Assembly (NCBI GenBank): GCA_038210135.1
Contig: JBBQWZ010000003.1
Location: forward strand, 1 to 64,000
Direction of reading: 5' to 3'
Source of the DNA: JBBQWZ01 sp038210135
GTDB lineage: Bacteria > Acidobacteriota > Terriglobia > Bryobacterales > Bryobacteraceae
DNA length: 64,000 nt
The first letter of the stretch is position 1. Each line of letters opens with the position of its first letter. The notes below the pieces were generated by a model. It was not told the origin of the DNA and did not search any database. It was given only the letters and a program-made list of their open reading frames with translations. Both the position numbers and the translations under genes were made by a program. Positions 33,399 to 42,720 of this stretch are shown one piece after another.

Positions 33399-34453
33399 GG
33401 CGCGACCGCCTTTTTCGCTCCATACGGGCGCGGCTGAGTGAGGTTATCGATGAGGGGCGCGAGGGCGTTGCCGAGGAGAATGGCATACATCACGCCTTCG
33501 GCGAGTCCGCCGAGGCAGCGGATGAGGACGGTGATGACGCCCATGACGATGCCGTAGATCCACATACCGCGCGGAGTGACCGGGGAGGCGACCGGATCGG
33601 TTGCCATGAAGACGGCGCCGAGCATCAGGCCGCCGGTGACCAGAGTGAAGAACGGGTCGGCGTATTTGGCGGGATCGGCCCAGTGGAAGACGGCGGAGGT
33701 GGCGGCGGCTCCGGCGAGCATGGCGGCGGTGATGCGCCAGTCCATCATTTTGCGGAACACGAGATAGGCGCCGCATAACAAGATGAGCAGAGTGGGGATT
33801 TCGCCCGCTGATCCGGCACGCTGGCCCATCAACATCGCCCAGGGATCGCTGGCCACGTGGTCGAACTTTTGGAGCATCAGAGGGGTGGCTCCGGTGAAGG
33901 CGTCGATGCGGACGTTGGCGATCCATTCGGCGAGGGGTGGCGCCTTCATGAAGGGAAAGGCCAGCGTCGAGGGGATGAATTCGGTGAAGCGGTGGAGGGT
34001 TAAGCCCGGGGTGTAGGCGGTGATGGCGATGGGGAAGGCGGCCTGGAGGAAAGCGCGTCCGACGAGGGCGGGGTTGAAGACGTTGAAGCCGAGTCCGCCG
34101 AAGAAGAGCTTGCCGGGTCCGACGGCGATCATGCCGCCGACGACGGCCATCCAGAGAGGCAGTCCGGGAGGCAGCGTCAGGCCCAGCAGGACACCGGTGA
34201 TGACGACGCTGAAGTCTGGTATGGTCGAGGGCTTTTGATTCAAGCGACAGGTGAGGTGTTCAGTAGCGACGCATGAGAGCGTTGTAGTTATTAGCAACGC
34301 AAGTGCGCTGATTCCGAACGTCCAGACGGCGTAGGCGCAGAGCGGGAGCATGGCGTAGACCACGTTCCGCATGATCTGATCCACCGAGAGCGGCGAGTGC
34401 AGATGAGGCGACGTGCGGACTTCGATGACCGTCGTATGGAGGGTCGAGTTCAT
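33395..34453 (-). CDS. rnfD: Rnf complex subunit RnfD
   Basis: A 352-aa membrane protein homologous to NqrB with about ten helices. It contains FGGLGFNVFNPALVGRAFLQ and the flavin-carrying segment DAFTGATPL (SGAT-like; Thr covalently flavinylated) plus MATDPVASPVTPRG. It forms the membrane part of electron transfer to quinone-like flavins and ion pumping. It starts with ATG 34453 overlapping the rnfC stop and ends overlapping rnfG, so C-D-G are translationally coupled. Confidence 0.95.
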   Translation of the reverse strand: MNSTLHTTVIEVRTSPHLHSPLSVDQIMRNVVYAMLPLCAYAVWTFGISALALLITTTLSCVATEHLTCRLNQKPSTIPDFSVVITGVLLGLTLPPGLPLWMAVVGGMIAVGPGKLFFGGLGFNVFNPALVGRAFLQAAFPIAITAYTPGLTLHRFTEFIPSTLAFPFMKAPPLAEWIANVRIDAFTGATPLMLQKFDHVASDPWAMLMGQRAGSAGEIPTLLILLCGAYLVFRKMMDWRITAAMLAGAAATSAVFHWADPAKYADPFFTLVTGGLMLGAVFMATDPVASPVTPRGMWIYGIVMGVITVLIRCLGGLAEGVMYAILLGNALAPLIDNLTQPRPYGAKKAVAP

Positions 34454-35799
34454 GAGGAGACGCGCGCCTTTCGTTCGCGGTTGAGTTGCTGGGCGACGCG
34501 GAAATATTGGACCAGCGGGATGTGCGAGGGGCAGACGTAACTGCAGCAGCCGCATTCAAAGCAGTCGTTCAAGTGAAGGTCGAGCTCCATCTCTTCGAAG
34601 CGTTCTTTTCTAGCGAGCATGCCTAGGCGCGACGGATTCAGGTGGAGTGGGCAGACGTCGACGCAAGCGGCGCAATGGATACAGGGATAGATGTGGTCGC
34701 TGCCTTTGCGTTCGGCTTTGGTGAGCACCAGGACTCCGGTGACGCCTTTGGTGAGGGGGACGTCGAAGGAACTGATGGAGGCGCCCATCATGGGTCCGCC
34801 GAGGATGATGGTGTTGGCATCGCTGGTGCAGCCAGCTTGTTCGAGCGCCCAGCGCAAGGGAGTGCCGAGGGCGATGAGGTAGTTGCCGGGCTTCGAGACG
34901 CCGGGTCCGGTGACGGTGACGACGCGTTCGATGAGGCCCTGGCTGCGCGGGAGGAGTTCGCCGATTTGGGCTAAAGTGGCCACGTTGAAGACGGCGAGTC
35001 CGACATCGGCGGGGAGTCCGCCCGAGGGGATTTCGCGGCCGAGGAGGACCTTGACGAGCATCTTTTCGGCGCCTTGCGGGTACTTGGCGGCTACGGCTTG
35101 GATCTGGATGTCGGTGGCGGTCCCGTTGGCTTTGCGAAGGGCGGCTAGGGCGTCGGGCTTGTTGTCTTCGACTCCGATGACGGCTTTGGTGACACCGAGG
35201 GCACGCATGACGACGCGGGTTCCGTGGAGGACGGCTTCCGGGTACTCGACCATGATGCGGTGGTCGGTGGTGAGGTACGGCTCGCACTCGCAGCCGTTGA
35301 CGACGACGGTATCGATGGATTTTCCGTCGGGGATTTTGAGTTTGACGTGGGTGGGGAAGGCGGCTCCGCCGAGTCCGACGGTGCCGGTGGCCTGGACGGC
35401 GGCGACGATTTCGGCGGGCGTCATGCGGTCGATGTCCTGGGGTGCTCCGTAGAGGACGTCCTGGCTGGCGGAGGGGTAGGGCTTGATGTAGATGGCCTTG
35501 GTGAGTTCGCCGCGGGCGTTGGGGGCGAGGCCGATGCTTTCGACGCGGCCGGTGGCGGGGGCGTGCATGGGGACGGAGACGAAGCCTCCGGCTTTGGCGA
35601 TGGGTTCGCCGCGGACCACTTCCTGGCCTTCGTGGACGATGGCGATGGCGGGGGCTCCGGTGTGCTGGGCGAGTGGCACGATCAGCAGGGGCGGAAAGGG
35701 CATCCGGCGGATGGGGAGTCCGGCGGTGGTTTCTTTGTGTTCGGGGACATGGACTCCGCGCCAGAGTCGTTTGGTGGTGAAGAGGTCGGCTAGTGGCAT
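34450..35799 (-). CDS. rnfC: Rnf complex subunit RnfC
   Basis: A 449-aa peripheral subunit that handles NADH and iron-sulfur electron transfer. Seen are GTVGLGGAAFPTHVKL (nucleotide-binding Gly loop), NGCECEPYLTTDHRIM, and two 4Fe-4S motifs: CIHCAACVDVCP (about residue 371) and CFECGCCSYVCPSHIPLVQYFR. A strong GGAGG ribosome site precedes the ATG. It has no long Ala-rich C-terminal tail as in some proteobacteria. Confidence 0.96.
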   Translation of the reverse strand: MPLADLFTTKRLWRGVHVPEHKETTAGLPIRRMPFPPLLIVPLAQHTGAPAIAIVHEGQEVVRGEPIAKAGGFVSVPMHAPATGRVESIGLAPNARGELTKAIYIKPYPSASQDVLYGAPQDIDRMTPAEIVAAVQATGTVGLGGAAFPTHVKLKIPDGKSIDTVVVNGCECEPYLTTDHRIMVEYPEAVLHGTRVVMRALGVTKAVIGVEDNKPDALAALRKANGTATDIQIQAVAAKYPQGAEKMLVKVLLGREIPSGGLPADVGLAVFNVATLAQIGELLPRSQGLIERVVTVTGPGVSKPGNYLIALGTPLRWALEQAGCTSDANTIILGGPMMGASISSFDVPLTKGVTGVLVLTKAERKGSDHIYPCIHCAACVDVCPLHLNPSRLGMLARKERFEEMELDLHLNDCFECGCCSYVCPSHIPLVQYFRVAQQLNRERKARVSS

Positions 35800-36002
35800 G
35801 GGCCTCCGTCCTGTGGAGATGAGGCGTAGTCCGCTCCCTTACGGTCGCGGTTCGGGCTGATGTAGTTGAAGAACACAGGCCGGAGGCCTATGCCACTGTT
35901 TTTGCGCACAGGCCGGAGGCCTATGTCACTGTTTTTGCGCACAGGCCGGAGGCCTATGTCACTCTGGGCTGTGCCACTGGGTTGGTGGATACGCGGCGCC
36001 AT
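35800..36002. repeat. Repeats between nifJ and rnfC (A-type hairpin plus GGCC-GGA-GGCC copies)
   Basis: An A-type 20-mer lies at 35831, followed by three copies of CACAGGCCGGAGGCCTATG (near 35874, 35910 and 35940) spaced by CACTGTTTTTGCG. The core GGCC-GGA-GGCC is the compensated form of the GGTC-GGA-GACC core at 1-378. Confidence 0.9.
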
Positions 36003-39000
36003 TTAGTTGTACTTCGCGGCTCGGGCTTGGAGCTTGGCTAGGTCCTTTTCGTTCTTGTCGGCTGGGGTGCCGGGATGGATGACTCCGGCGGTGCATTTTT
36101 CGGCGGCGCGGACGAGGTCCTTGTAGGGGCCTCCTTTGGGGTCCTTGATGGTGGCTTGCTTGTTGGCGTTGTAGGCGAAGATTTTGGGGTTGATTCCGGT
36201 GCACTCGTTGCAGGAGGTGCAGAGGGCGGATTCGATCCAGGGGGCTTGGTAGGTGTCGCTGTTGGAGGCGGCTGGTTTTGTAGCCGCGGGCGGAATCCTC
36301 GCACTTACGTGCGGGGTTATAGGCGTGGTGAATGCGCCGGTGTTTGCGATCCCCGCACTTACGTGCGGGGTTATAGCGGAAGCCGCTGTCGTGGCCGGAG
36401 AGTTAGAGTCCGCTCCCTCACGGTCGCGGTTCGGTGCTGATGAGGGCGTGGTTTGGGTAGGGGTGGCGTTTGGGGTTATTGGGGTTGGCATCCCCGCCCT
36501 GACGGGCGGGGCTATAGCGGAAGCCGCTGGCGTGGCATAGGCCTCCGGGCTGTGAACCAAATCCACAGGTCGGAGACCTATGCCACGGGGTGGGGCGTCC
36601 GTTGCGATGTTGGTGCTGGCGCCTAGGATGTCTCCGCTGGCGGCTAGTTCTACTAGTTTGGCGGCTATGGTTTGGGCGAATTCGCTTCTCGCTTGGGCGG
36701 CGATGGCGGCGGGATCGACTTTCTCGCGGATCCCGGTTAGGGATTTCAGGATGCGCCAGAAGCTGCGGCGGTCTTCACACGACCTGACGATGGGGGCGGC
36801 TGGGATCACACGGATCAGTTTGTTTTTCTGATTCACGGCCCAGATGAAGGGGAACTTGCCTTCCTGGTCGTCGGCTTCCATCTCTAGGAATTCGGCGAGC
36901 GGGATCATGTTGTCGTTCCAGGCGTCGCGCGGCACGGTGCGGAACTGCTTGCGGAAGCGGCCTTCGGTGACGGCGAAGTCGGCGAAGGTCATGGGGACCT
37001 CCATGGTTTCCTTGGCTCCGGCTTCGTTGGTGAAGGACAGGGTGTAGGTCGGCCAATCCTGATCGAGGGCAGGGTTGCCGTCGAGGTCGAAGCACTCCTC
37101 GGGAATGGTTCCCTTATCGGGGTTGTAACGCAACAGAGGATAGGCGCGGGACTCGACGGCGAGCTTGCTCTGGTGCTCCGATAGGTCGTCGGCGATGCCG
37201 TGTTCGGGCATGCAAGGGCTGTAGATGTTGAAGAGGGCGGGACGGCGTGTGTTGAGGCCGTCGATGAAGCCTTCGATGAGGTGGGTGGGGTTCGAGATGC
37301 TGCCCTGCATGACGTAGGTCGTGCGATGGGCCATTCCGATAAGGGCGATTTCCTTGCGGATCTCTTCTTTGCCCTTCATGGATTTTCCGTACATGGCCAT
37401 GTCGGAGACCTGGCCGGTGAAGCCGGAGGTGCAGGCCTGGCCGCCGGTGTTCGAGTAGAGCTGGGTGTCGAGCACCAGGACTTTGATGGGCTTGCCGGAC
37501 ATCATCATGCGGGAGAGATTCTGGAAACCGATGTCGTACATGGCTCCGTCGCCGCCGATGGAGACGACTGGAGGACAGAGGTGATATTCGTCGTCGGTGA
37601 AGTGCTGCCACTTGAAGTAGGTGAAGAATTCCTGATGTTTGGCTTGGCTGAAGCCGCCGTTGAGTTCGATTTCGGCCATACGGATGGCCGCGAAACCTTC
37701 GGCCATGCGGGCCATGTGGCCTTCGAAGATTCCCATGGCGACGGACGGCGAATCCTGGAACAGGTGGTTGGTCCAGGGAAACGGGTATGGGTTGAAGGGA
37801 TAGGTCGAGGCCCAGACGGAAGTGCAGCCGGTGGAGTTGACGATGCCCATTCCGGCGCGGCCTTTGTGGCTGGTTCCGTCGGCGTACTGCCAGCGGAGAT
37901 GCTTCAGTTTGGCCATCAATTGCGAGACCCAGCGGAGCCAATCCGCATCGATGGTTTCGCCAGAGTGACGCTCGTCGAGTTGTTCGGAGAAGCTGGCGAG
38001 AGTGACGTCGTGGCCGTTGAGCGTGTTAAGCGCGTTCTCGACGCGAACGCTGTCGCTGAGGTCCATGGTCTTCGCGAGCTTCATCCGGGTGTGGTTGTCG
38101 AGGGCGGTGATGAGGCCGTCGATCTTCTCGATCTGCTTGGCGACGCGGCCCTGCATCAGGGCCTGGACGGTGGCGGTGAAGAGGTGGACGACGGTTTTTT
38201 CGCCGCAGCCGAGACAGGCTCCGTCGCCGCCGGTCATGCCGAAGTAGTTCTTCTTGTCGAGTAAGAGGGTATGGAGCGCGCCGATCTTTTCGTCGAGATC
38301 TTCGATTTTGATGAACTCGGGCGCAGTGGTGGGCAGGGCCTGCCAGAGGTTCCAATTGCGGCGCAGGTCGTCCACTGTTTCGGGGGTCTGGGTGACGGCG
38401 CGGAGGGCGTCGTCCTGGCAGACGTTGACGCACAGCATACAGCCCTTGCAGGTGTAGGGATTGACGGTGATGGAGAGCAATCCGCCGGAGCCTTTGGCTT
38501 TCTTCTCACGCGAATTCCAGAAGGTCTGGGTAATCGCGAAGGAGTAATCGCCGAGGGCTTCGCGGAAATCCTTCAGCTCGGAGGTAGCGTCGGTTTGCGC
38601 GGGCGAATTGGCGGGGTAGGACGCCAGGGTGTCGGCGATGGCCGCGTCGAGGACCTTGTGCACATCGACCTTGGTGCCTCCGCCGTTGACATGGGCGCGG
38701 AATTTCTGATCGATGGCGCGAATGGCTCGCGGCAGGTGGCCGGTGGGCCTTCCGGTCGCGGCGACTTGCTGGACGGCGGTCTCAAAAACTGCGATCGGCG
38801 AATGGACCAGTCCGGGAATGGCGCTGTCGGGGCAGATGGTGTAGCAGGATCCGCAGGCGGTGCAGTTTTCGGGGATCCACTCAGGGTGCTCGAAGCGCAC
38901 GCCGGTCATGTCGCGGAAGATTCCGGTGGCGGCGGGGATGAAGGAGAGTCCGATGAAGGGGTCGGCGAGGTTGTCGTTGCCTTTGCCGCTCTGATAGAAG

Positions 39001-41222
39001 TTGCCGGTCTGTTCCCAGAAGCGGTGGATGTCGGTGGTACGGGTGTCGCTGCCGGTCTGGAGCTGGAGCATGGACGGCAGGTCCACGTTCTTGCGGAGTA
39101 CGACGGCCTGGTTCGCGGCCAGCGTTTTTTCGGTGATTTCGGTGATTTCGTCGTAGCCGCGGCGCACGACGCGGATGTTATCTTCGACGACGCGCGCGCC
39201 TTTGCTGCCGAATTTGTGTTCGAGCTGCGACTTGATGGATTGGAACAGAGTCTGCTCGGTGAGCTTGGCCTGTTCCATGACGGGCGAGCAGGCGAAGAAC
39301 GCGCCCTGGAAGGCGTTGCCCTGCATGCGGAACTGGAGTTCGACGTCGGTGGCTTCTTCGCGTGCAATGCGGAAGGCATCGAGGTAGAAGACGCGGATTT
39401 TGTTTTCAATAAGGATGCGCTGGAATTTCTCGGGAATCTGCTTCCAGACCTCAGCCGGTGTTTCGAACTTGGATTGCAGGATGAAGACGCCGCCGGGCTT
39501 GAGGCCGGCGAGCGGGTTCGAGTGCTGGAAGACGTTCGGGTCAGGCGAGAGGACGACATCGACGTAGAAGTAGTCGCAGTTGATCCGAATCGGTTCGGGG
39601 GCGGCGGAGAGGTAATAGGTGGTCGGCTGGCCCTTCTTTTCGGAGCCGTATTTCGGATTGGCTTTGATGTGATAACCGAGCAGATCGAACAGCGTCATCG
39701 CAAGGTTCTTGCCGGTGGTGATGGCACCCCAGCCGCCGACCGAATGCATGCGGACGGTAATGCTGTTCTTGGGCATCAGGTTGGGATTCTCGGTCCCGTG
39801 GACGGCGAGTTCCTTGATGCGGGGATAGGCGTCGGTGATTTGGATCTGATGCAGGTCTTGCTTGGGCGTAAGCGGCTTGTCGTGGACGAAATCGATCGAG
39901 AGGTAGAAGAACTTCTTGTGCGGCGCTTTGGGCAGCATGTTCTCGATGGCTCCGATGAGGCCTTCGGGCTGCAAGTCGCGGGAACCTAGACCGAAAGAGC
40001 CGGAGAAGAGCGGAGGCAGATCGTCGGGCTTGTTGTAGGTGGCGTAGCCGGGATAGGGGATGGTGCCGTTCGCGAATTTCGCATTCTCGACGCAGCGTCC
40101 GAGAGCGGCGCGGACCTCGCGAATGATGGGTAGATCTTCGGCGAGGGGCTGGTCCACGCGTTCAAGGATGGCGACGCCTTTGCGACCTTTCAAGATATGC
40201 CCGATGAGGTCGCCGGGGAACGGGCGGTAAGTGGTGAGATTGACGACGCCGATCTTGATTTTGCGGGTGGTGCGTAAGTAGTCGGCGACGGCTTCGGCGG
40301 TGACGAGCATGCTGCCCTGCCCGAGGATCAGGTAGTCGGCGTCGTCGCATTTGTAGGTATCGATGCGGTGATAGCGGCGTCCGGTGAGGGCGAAGAATTC
40401 GTCCATGGCGCGATCGAGGATCGCGGGGATGTGTTCGAAGAAGTAGGGGCGCTGGGCGGCGACGCTCTGCATGTAGGCGTCCTGATTTTGGACGGTGCCG
40501 ATCATGACGGGGTTGTCGACGGTCCACATTTCGGGGACACGGCGACGGCGGGGTCCGTAGAGCATGCGCTGCGCGGGGGTGGGGGTGTCGATGATGTCGT
40601 CGGGGCGGCCGAGGTATTCGGCGATGAGTTCGCGTTCGGGCAGGACGATGGATTCGATGAGGTGGGTGGTGAGGAAGCCGTCTTGCGCGCAGATTCCGGG
40701 AGTGAGAGAGAGTTCGGCGACGCGATGGGAGATCAGGTTGAGGTCGCAGACTTCCTGGGCGCTTTTTCCGAAGACCTGAAAGAAGCCGGTATCGTCGATG
40801 CAGTGATAGTCGTCGTGGCCGGCGTGGACGTTGAGGGTCGACTTGGTCATGGCGCGGCAGCCCATGTTGAGGACATAGGTGAGGCGCTTGCCGGCGGCGG
40901 CATAGAGCGACTCGTGCATATAGGCGATGCCCTGGCCGGAGGAGAAGTTGGTGGCGCGGAGGCCGGTCATGGAGAGTCCGGCGGTGACAGCGGCGGCGGC
41001 GTGTTCGCCTTCGGGCTCGATGAAGATGAGGGGGCGGCCGGAGATATTGATGTGGCCGTTGGCGGCGTTTTCGGCCCAATATTCGCCCATTTGGGTGGAG
41101 GGCGTGATGGGGTAGGCACCGGCTCCGTCGCTGGCTTCGCGTTCGCACATGATGACGGCGGTGTTGCCGTCCATGGCCTGGCGGACTCCGGGGTAGCGGG
41201 CGGGTTGTTGTTTGGCGGTCAT
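36003..41222 (-). CDS. nifJ: Pyruvate (2-oxoacid):ferredoxin oxidoreductase with tethered ferredoxin
   Basis: A 1739-aa enzyme, about 500 aa longer than usual single-chain PFOR. It converts pyruvate and CoA to acetyl-CoA and CO2, reducing ferredoxin. N-terminal TPP/substrate domain: AYPITPSTQMGEYW, GLRATNFSSGQG. Two 4Fe-4S motifs: CTACGSCYTICP (about 786) and CKGCMLCVNVC (about 924), with an unusually long ~130-residue spacing. CLGCGEKT is at about 1001, the TPP site GGDGAMYDIGF at about 1219 and DTQLYSNTGGQ after it. After ~1535 comes a linker made of in-frame dispersed repeats, then a single-cluster ferredoxin domain (CTSCNEC ... KCTAGVI, 1660-1739). GGAG precedes the ATG. The gene stands between rnfB and rnfC. 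Confidence 0.95.
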   Translation of the reverse strand: MTAKQQPARYPGVRQAMDGNTAVIMCEREASDGAGAYPITPSTQMGEYWAENAANGHINISGRPLIFIEPEGEHAAAAVTAGLSMTGLRATNFSSGQGIAYMHESLYAAAGKRLTYVLNMGCRAMTKSTLNVHAGHDDYHCIDDTGFFQVFGKSAQEVCDLNLISHRVAELSLTPGICAQDGFLTTHLIESIVLPERELIAEYLGRPDDIIDTPTPAQRMLYGPRRRRVPEMWTVDNPVMIGTVQNQDAYMQSVAAQRPYFFEHIPAILDRAMDEFFALTGRRYHRIDTYKCDDADYLILGQGSMLVTAEAVADYLRTTRKIKIGVVNLTTYRPFPGDLIGHILKGRKGVAILERVDQPLAEDLPIIREVRAALGRCVENAKFANGTIPYPGYATYNKPDDLPPLFSGSFGLGSRDLQPEGLIGAIENMLPKAPHKKFFYLSIDFVHDKPLTPKQDLHQIQITDAYPRIKELAVHGTENPNLMPKNSITVRMHSVGGWGAITTGKNLAMTLFDLLGYHIKANPKYGSEKKGQPTTYYLSAAPEPIRINCDYFYVDVVLSPDPNVFQHSNPLAGLKPGGVFILQSKFETPAEVWKQIPEKFQRILIENKIRVFYLDAFRIAREEATDVELQFRMQGNAFQGAFFACSPVMEQAKLTEQTLFQSIKSQLEHKFGSKGARVVEDNIRVVRRGYDEITEITEKTLAANQAVVLRKNVDLPSMLQLQTGSDTRTTDIHRFWEQTGNFYQSGKGNDNLADPFIGLSFIPAATGIFRDMTGVRFEHPEWIPENCTACGSCYTICPDSAIPGLVHSPIAVFETAVQQVAATGRPTGHLPRAIRAIDQKFRAHVNGGGTKVDVHKVLDAAIADTLASYPANSPAQTDATSELKDFREALGDYSFAITQTFWNSREKKAKGSGGLLSITVNPYTCKGCMLCVNVCQDDALRAVTQTPETVDDLRRNWNLWQALPTTAPEFIKIEDLDEKIGALHTLLLDKKNYFGMTGGDGACLGCGEKTVVHLFTATVQALMQGRVAKQIEKIDGLITALDNHTRMKLAKTMDLSDSVRVENALNTLNGHDVTLASFSEQLDERHSGETIDADWLRWVSQLMAKLKHLRWQYADGTSHKGRAGMGIVNSTGCTSVWASTYPFNPYPFPWTNHLFQDSPSVAMGIFEGHMARMAEGFAAIRMAEIELNGGFSQAKHQEFFTYFKWQHFTDDEYHLCPPVVSIGGDGAMYDIGFQNLSRMMMSGKPIKVLVLDTQLYSNTGGQACTSGFTGQVSDMAMYGKSMKGKEEIRKEIALIGMAHRTTYVMQGSISNPTHLIEGFIDGLNTRRPALFNIYSPCMPEHGIADDLSEHQSKLAVESRAYPLLRYNPDKGTIPEECFDLDGNPALDQDWPTYTLSFTNEAGAKETMEVPMTFADFAVTEGRFRKQFRTVPRDAWNDNMIPLAEFLEMEADDQEGKFPFIWAVNQKNKLIRVIPAAPIVRSCEDRRSFWRILKSLTGIREKVDPAAIAAQARSEFAQTIAAKLVELAASGDILGASTNIATDAPPRGIGLRPVDLVHSPEAYATPAASAIAPPVRAGMPTPITPNATPTQTTPSSAPNRDREGADSNSPATTAASAITPHVSAGIANTGAFTTPITPHVSARIPPAATKPAASNSDTYQAPWIESALCTSCNECTGINPKIFAYNANKQATIKDPKGGPYKDLVRAAEKCTAGVIHPGTPADKNEKDLAKLQARAAKYN
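36290..36600. repeat. Dispersed hairpin repeats located inside the nifJ coding frame
   Basis: C-type copies at 36297 and 36351, an A-type copy with a CTCACG core at 36410, a B-type copy with a CTGACG core at 36492, and GGCC/GGTC-type copies near 36531 and 36557. All lie within the open frame of nifJ and code for its Pro/Ala/Thr-rich linker (about residues 1541-1642). No stop is introduced. Confidence 0.88.
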
Positions 41223-41535
41223 GCGTTGACTCCGTTTAAGGTGATGAGGTCGTGGCGATTGGGCATCGTGGCGGGTTTGGGGGTCCGCCGGCGGTAAGCG
41301 CTTACTCCGCTCGGCTTCGCCTCGCTTCGTGCGCGCCTCGATGCGGCACGCTGGTCCGCTCCGTTACGGTCGCGGTTCGGTGCTGGGGTTGTGCGGCGGT
41401 CCGCTCCGTTACGGTCGCGGTTCGGTGCTGGGGTTGTGCGGCAGTCCGCTCCCTTACGGTCGCGGTTCGGTGCTGGGGTTGTGCGGCAGAGGTCCCGTCG
41501 CTTACGCTCCGGGTTCAGGGCGGGATTGGAGTGGT
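41223..41535. repeat. Tandem 45-bp repeat (3 copies) and other hairpin repeats between rnfB and nifJ
   Basis: The A-type 20-mer recurs at 41356, 41401 and 41446 in a 45-bp unit ending GCTGGGGTTGTGCGGC. A D-type copy follows at 41494. To the left, 41301-41340 matches 32617-32656. No gene is seen in these 313 bp. Confidence 0.9.
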
Positions 41536-42456
41536 TCATCGGGTTGCCTTTTCGTACTTTTCGGTGGGGGCTGCTAGGGGCAGGTTGGCTAGCTCGACGG
41601 GACGGGGCGAGGTGCGGGTGATCTTCTTGGCTTCGATGCCTTTAATGGGACCGAGTTCTGCGTCGATCCAGACGATGGCACCGGTGGGACAGCGTTCGGT
41701 GGGTTTCGAGGTCGCGAGTTTGATCGCGGAATATTCGATTACGGCCAGGTTGCTGGTGATGGTGATGAGGCCGGCGGGCGCGTCGCTCGCGCAGCGTCCG
41801 CAGCCGGTGCAGGCGACTTCGCACTGCGCTTCGGCGGTGTCGCCGTCGAGGAGATTGCGGCACGCGACCCACAAACGATGGCTGATAGGGTGGAGCGTGA
41901 ATAACTGTTTCGGGCACACATCGACGCAATCGCCGCAGGCCGTGCACTTGGCTTCGCTGACGACCGGGAGGCTGTGCGCATCCATATGGATGGCGTCGAA
42001 CTCGCAGACGCGGGCGCAATCGCCGAGGCCGAGACAACCCCAGGAACAGCTTTTGCCGCCGCCTGAAACGAGCGCGGCGCCGCGGCAGGTGGCGATTCCG
42101 GCGTAGTTCGCGCGGTGCAGGGCGACGTGCGATCCACCGGCACAGGCAAGGCGCGCGACTCGTTTTTCTTCGGAGCCGGCGTCGGTTTTCAGAAAGGCGG
42201 CGATTTCGATGACGGCGTCGGGGCTGCTGACGGTGCACTTTCCGGGAGCGATTTCACCCTTTACGGCTTTCTCGGCGAAGGCGCGACAACCGGCGCAACC
42301 GCAGGCTCCGCAGTTGGCTTTGGGAAGCATGCCTTCGACTTCGTCGATGCGCGGGTCTTCATATACGTAGAGTTTCTTGTCGGCGTAGGCGAGGACCGAG
42401 GCGAGGACGACACCCATCACACCCAGAATTCCGCCAGCGATTAAGAAGGCCATCAT
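41536..42456 (-). CDS. rnfB: Rnf complex subunit RnfB
   Basis: A 306-aa ferredoxin-like subunit that receives electrons from reduced ferredoxin. N-terminal membrane helix (FLIAGGILGVMGVVLASVLA), then the Fe-S region NCGACGCAGCRAFAEKAVKG ... CTV, CLGLGDCARVC, CTACGDCVDVCP and CTGCGRCASDAP. In the last motif the fourth Cys before Pro is replaced, so that site is atypical. It is the first gene of the minus-strand run and is divergent from apbE. ATG 42456 or 42453 (MM) is possible; longer frames lack the helix start. Confidence 0.95.
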   Translation of the reverse strand: MMAFLIAGGILGVMGVVLASVLAYADKKLYVYEDPRIDEVEGMLPKANCGACGCAGCRAFAEKAVKGEIAPGKCTVSSPDAVIEIAAFLKTDAGSEEKRVARLACAGGSHVALHRANYAGIATCRGAALVSGGGKSCSWGCLGLGDCARVCEFDAIHMDAHSLPVVSEAKCTACGDCVDVCPKQLFTLHPISHRLWVACRNLLDGDTAEAQCEVACTGCGRCASDAPAGLITITSNLAVIEYSAIKLATSKPTERCPTGAIVWIDAELGPIKGIEAKKITRTSPRPVELANLPLAAPTEKYEKATR

Positions 42457-42720
42457 GCGAAAAATGGTCCCTTTGGCGTAAATGGTTTCTTTGGCGCAGG
42501 GCAATTGCGTGATATGCCGCAGCCGATCCTGGCGAAATGAGTACTGATGGGTGCGTTCAAAGGCGCAAACAGCATGCAAATCAGCGGATTGATCACGGAT
42601 TGGAGACCTTGGATCATGGGATTTTGCTTACCTTCGGGAAAGCAACGTGATGGCCATTCCTAAGGAGAGTCCGCGAAGGTACTCAGGAGGTGGCAGCCGA
42701 CTTGCTCTTTGAATTACAAA
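42457..42720. promoter_or_regulatory. Divergent rnfB/apbE control region with an 18-bp tandem repeat
   Basis: The 264-bp gap between two divergent redox operons must hold both promoters. Next to rnfB there are two adjacent 18-bp copies, AAATGGTYYCTTTGGCG (42462-42479 and 42480-42497), which look like an operator. No gene is recognised. On the apbE side, TCAGGAGGTGG (42680-42690) lies 30 bp before the ATG. Confidence 0.55.

Noticed and set aside
38271..39989. 572-aa open frame antisense to nifJ
   Set aside because: Shadow of a high-GC gene; no domain features and the opposite strand carries clear PFOR motifs.
29676..42456. Na+-translocating NADH:quinone reductase (Nqr) instead of Rnf
   Set aside because: RnfB with ferredoxin motifs and RnfC with two 4Fe-4S motifs are present; NqrF and NqrA are not.
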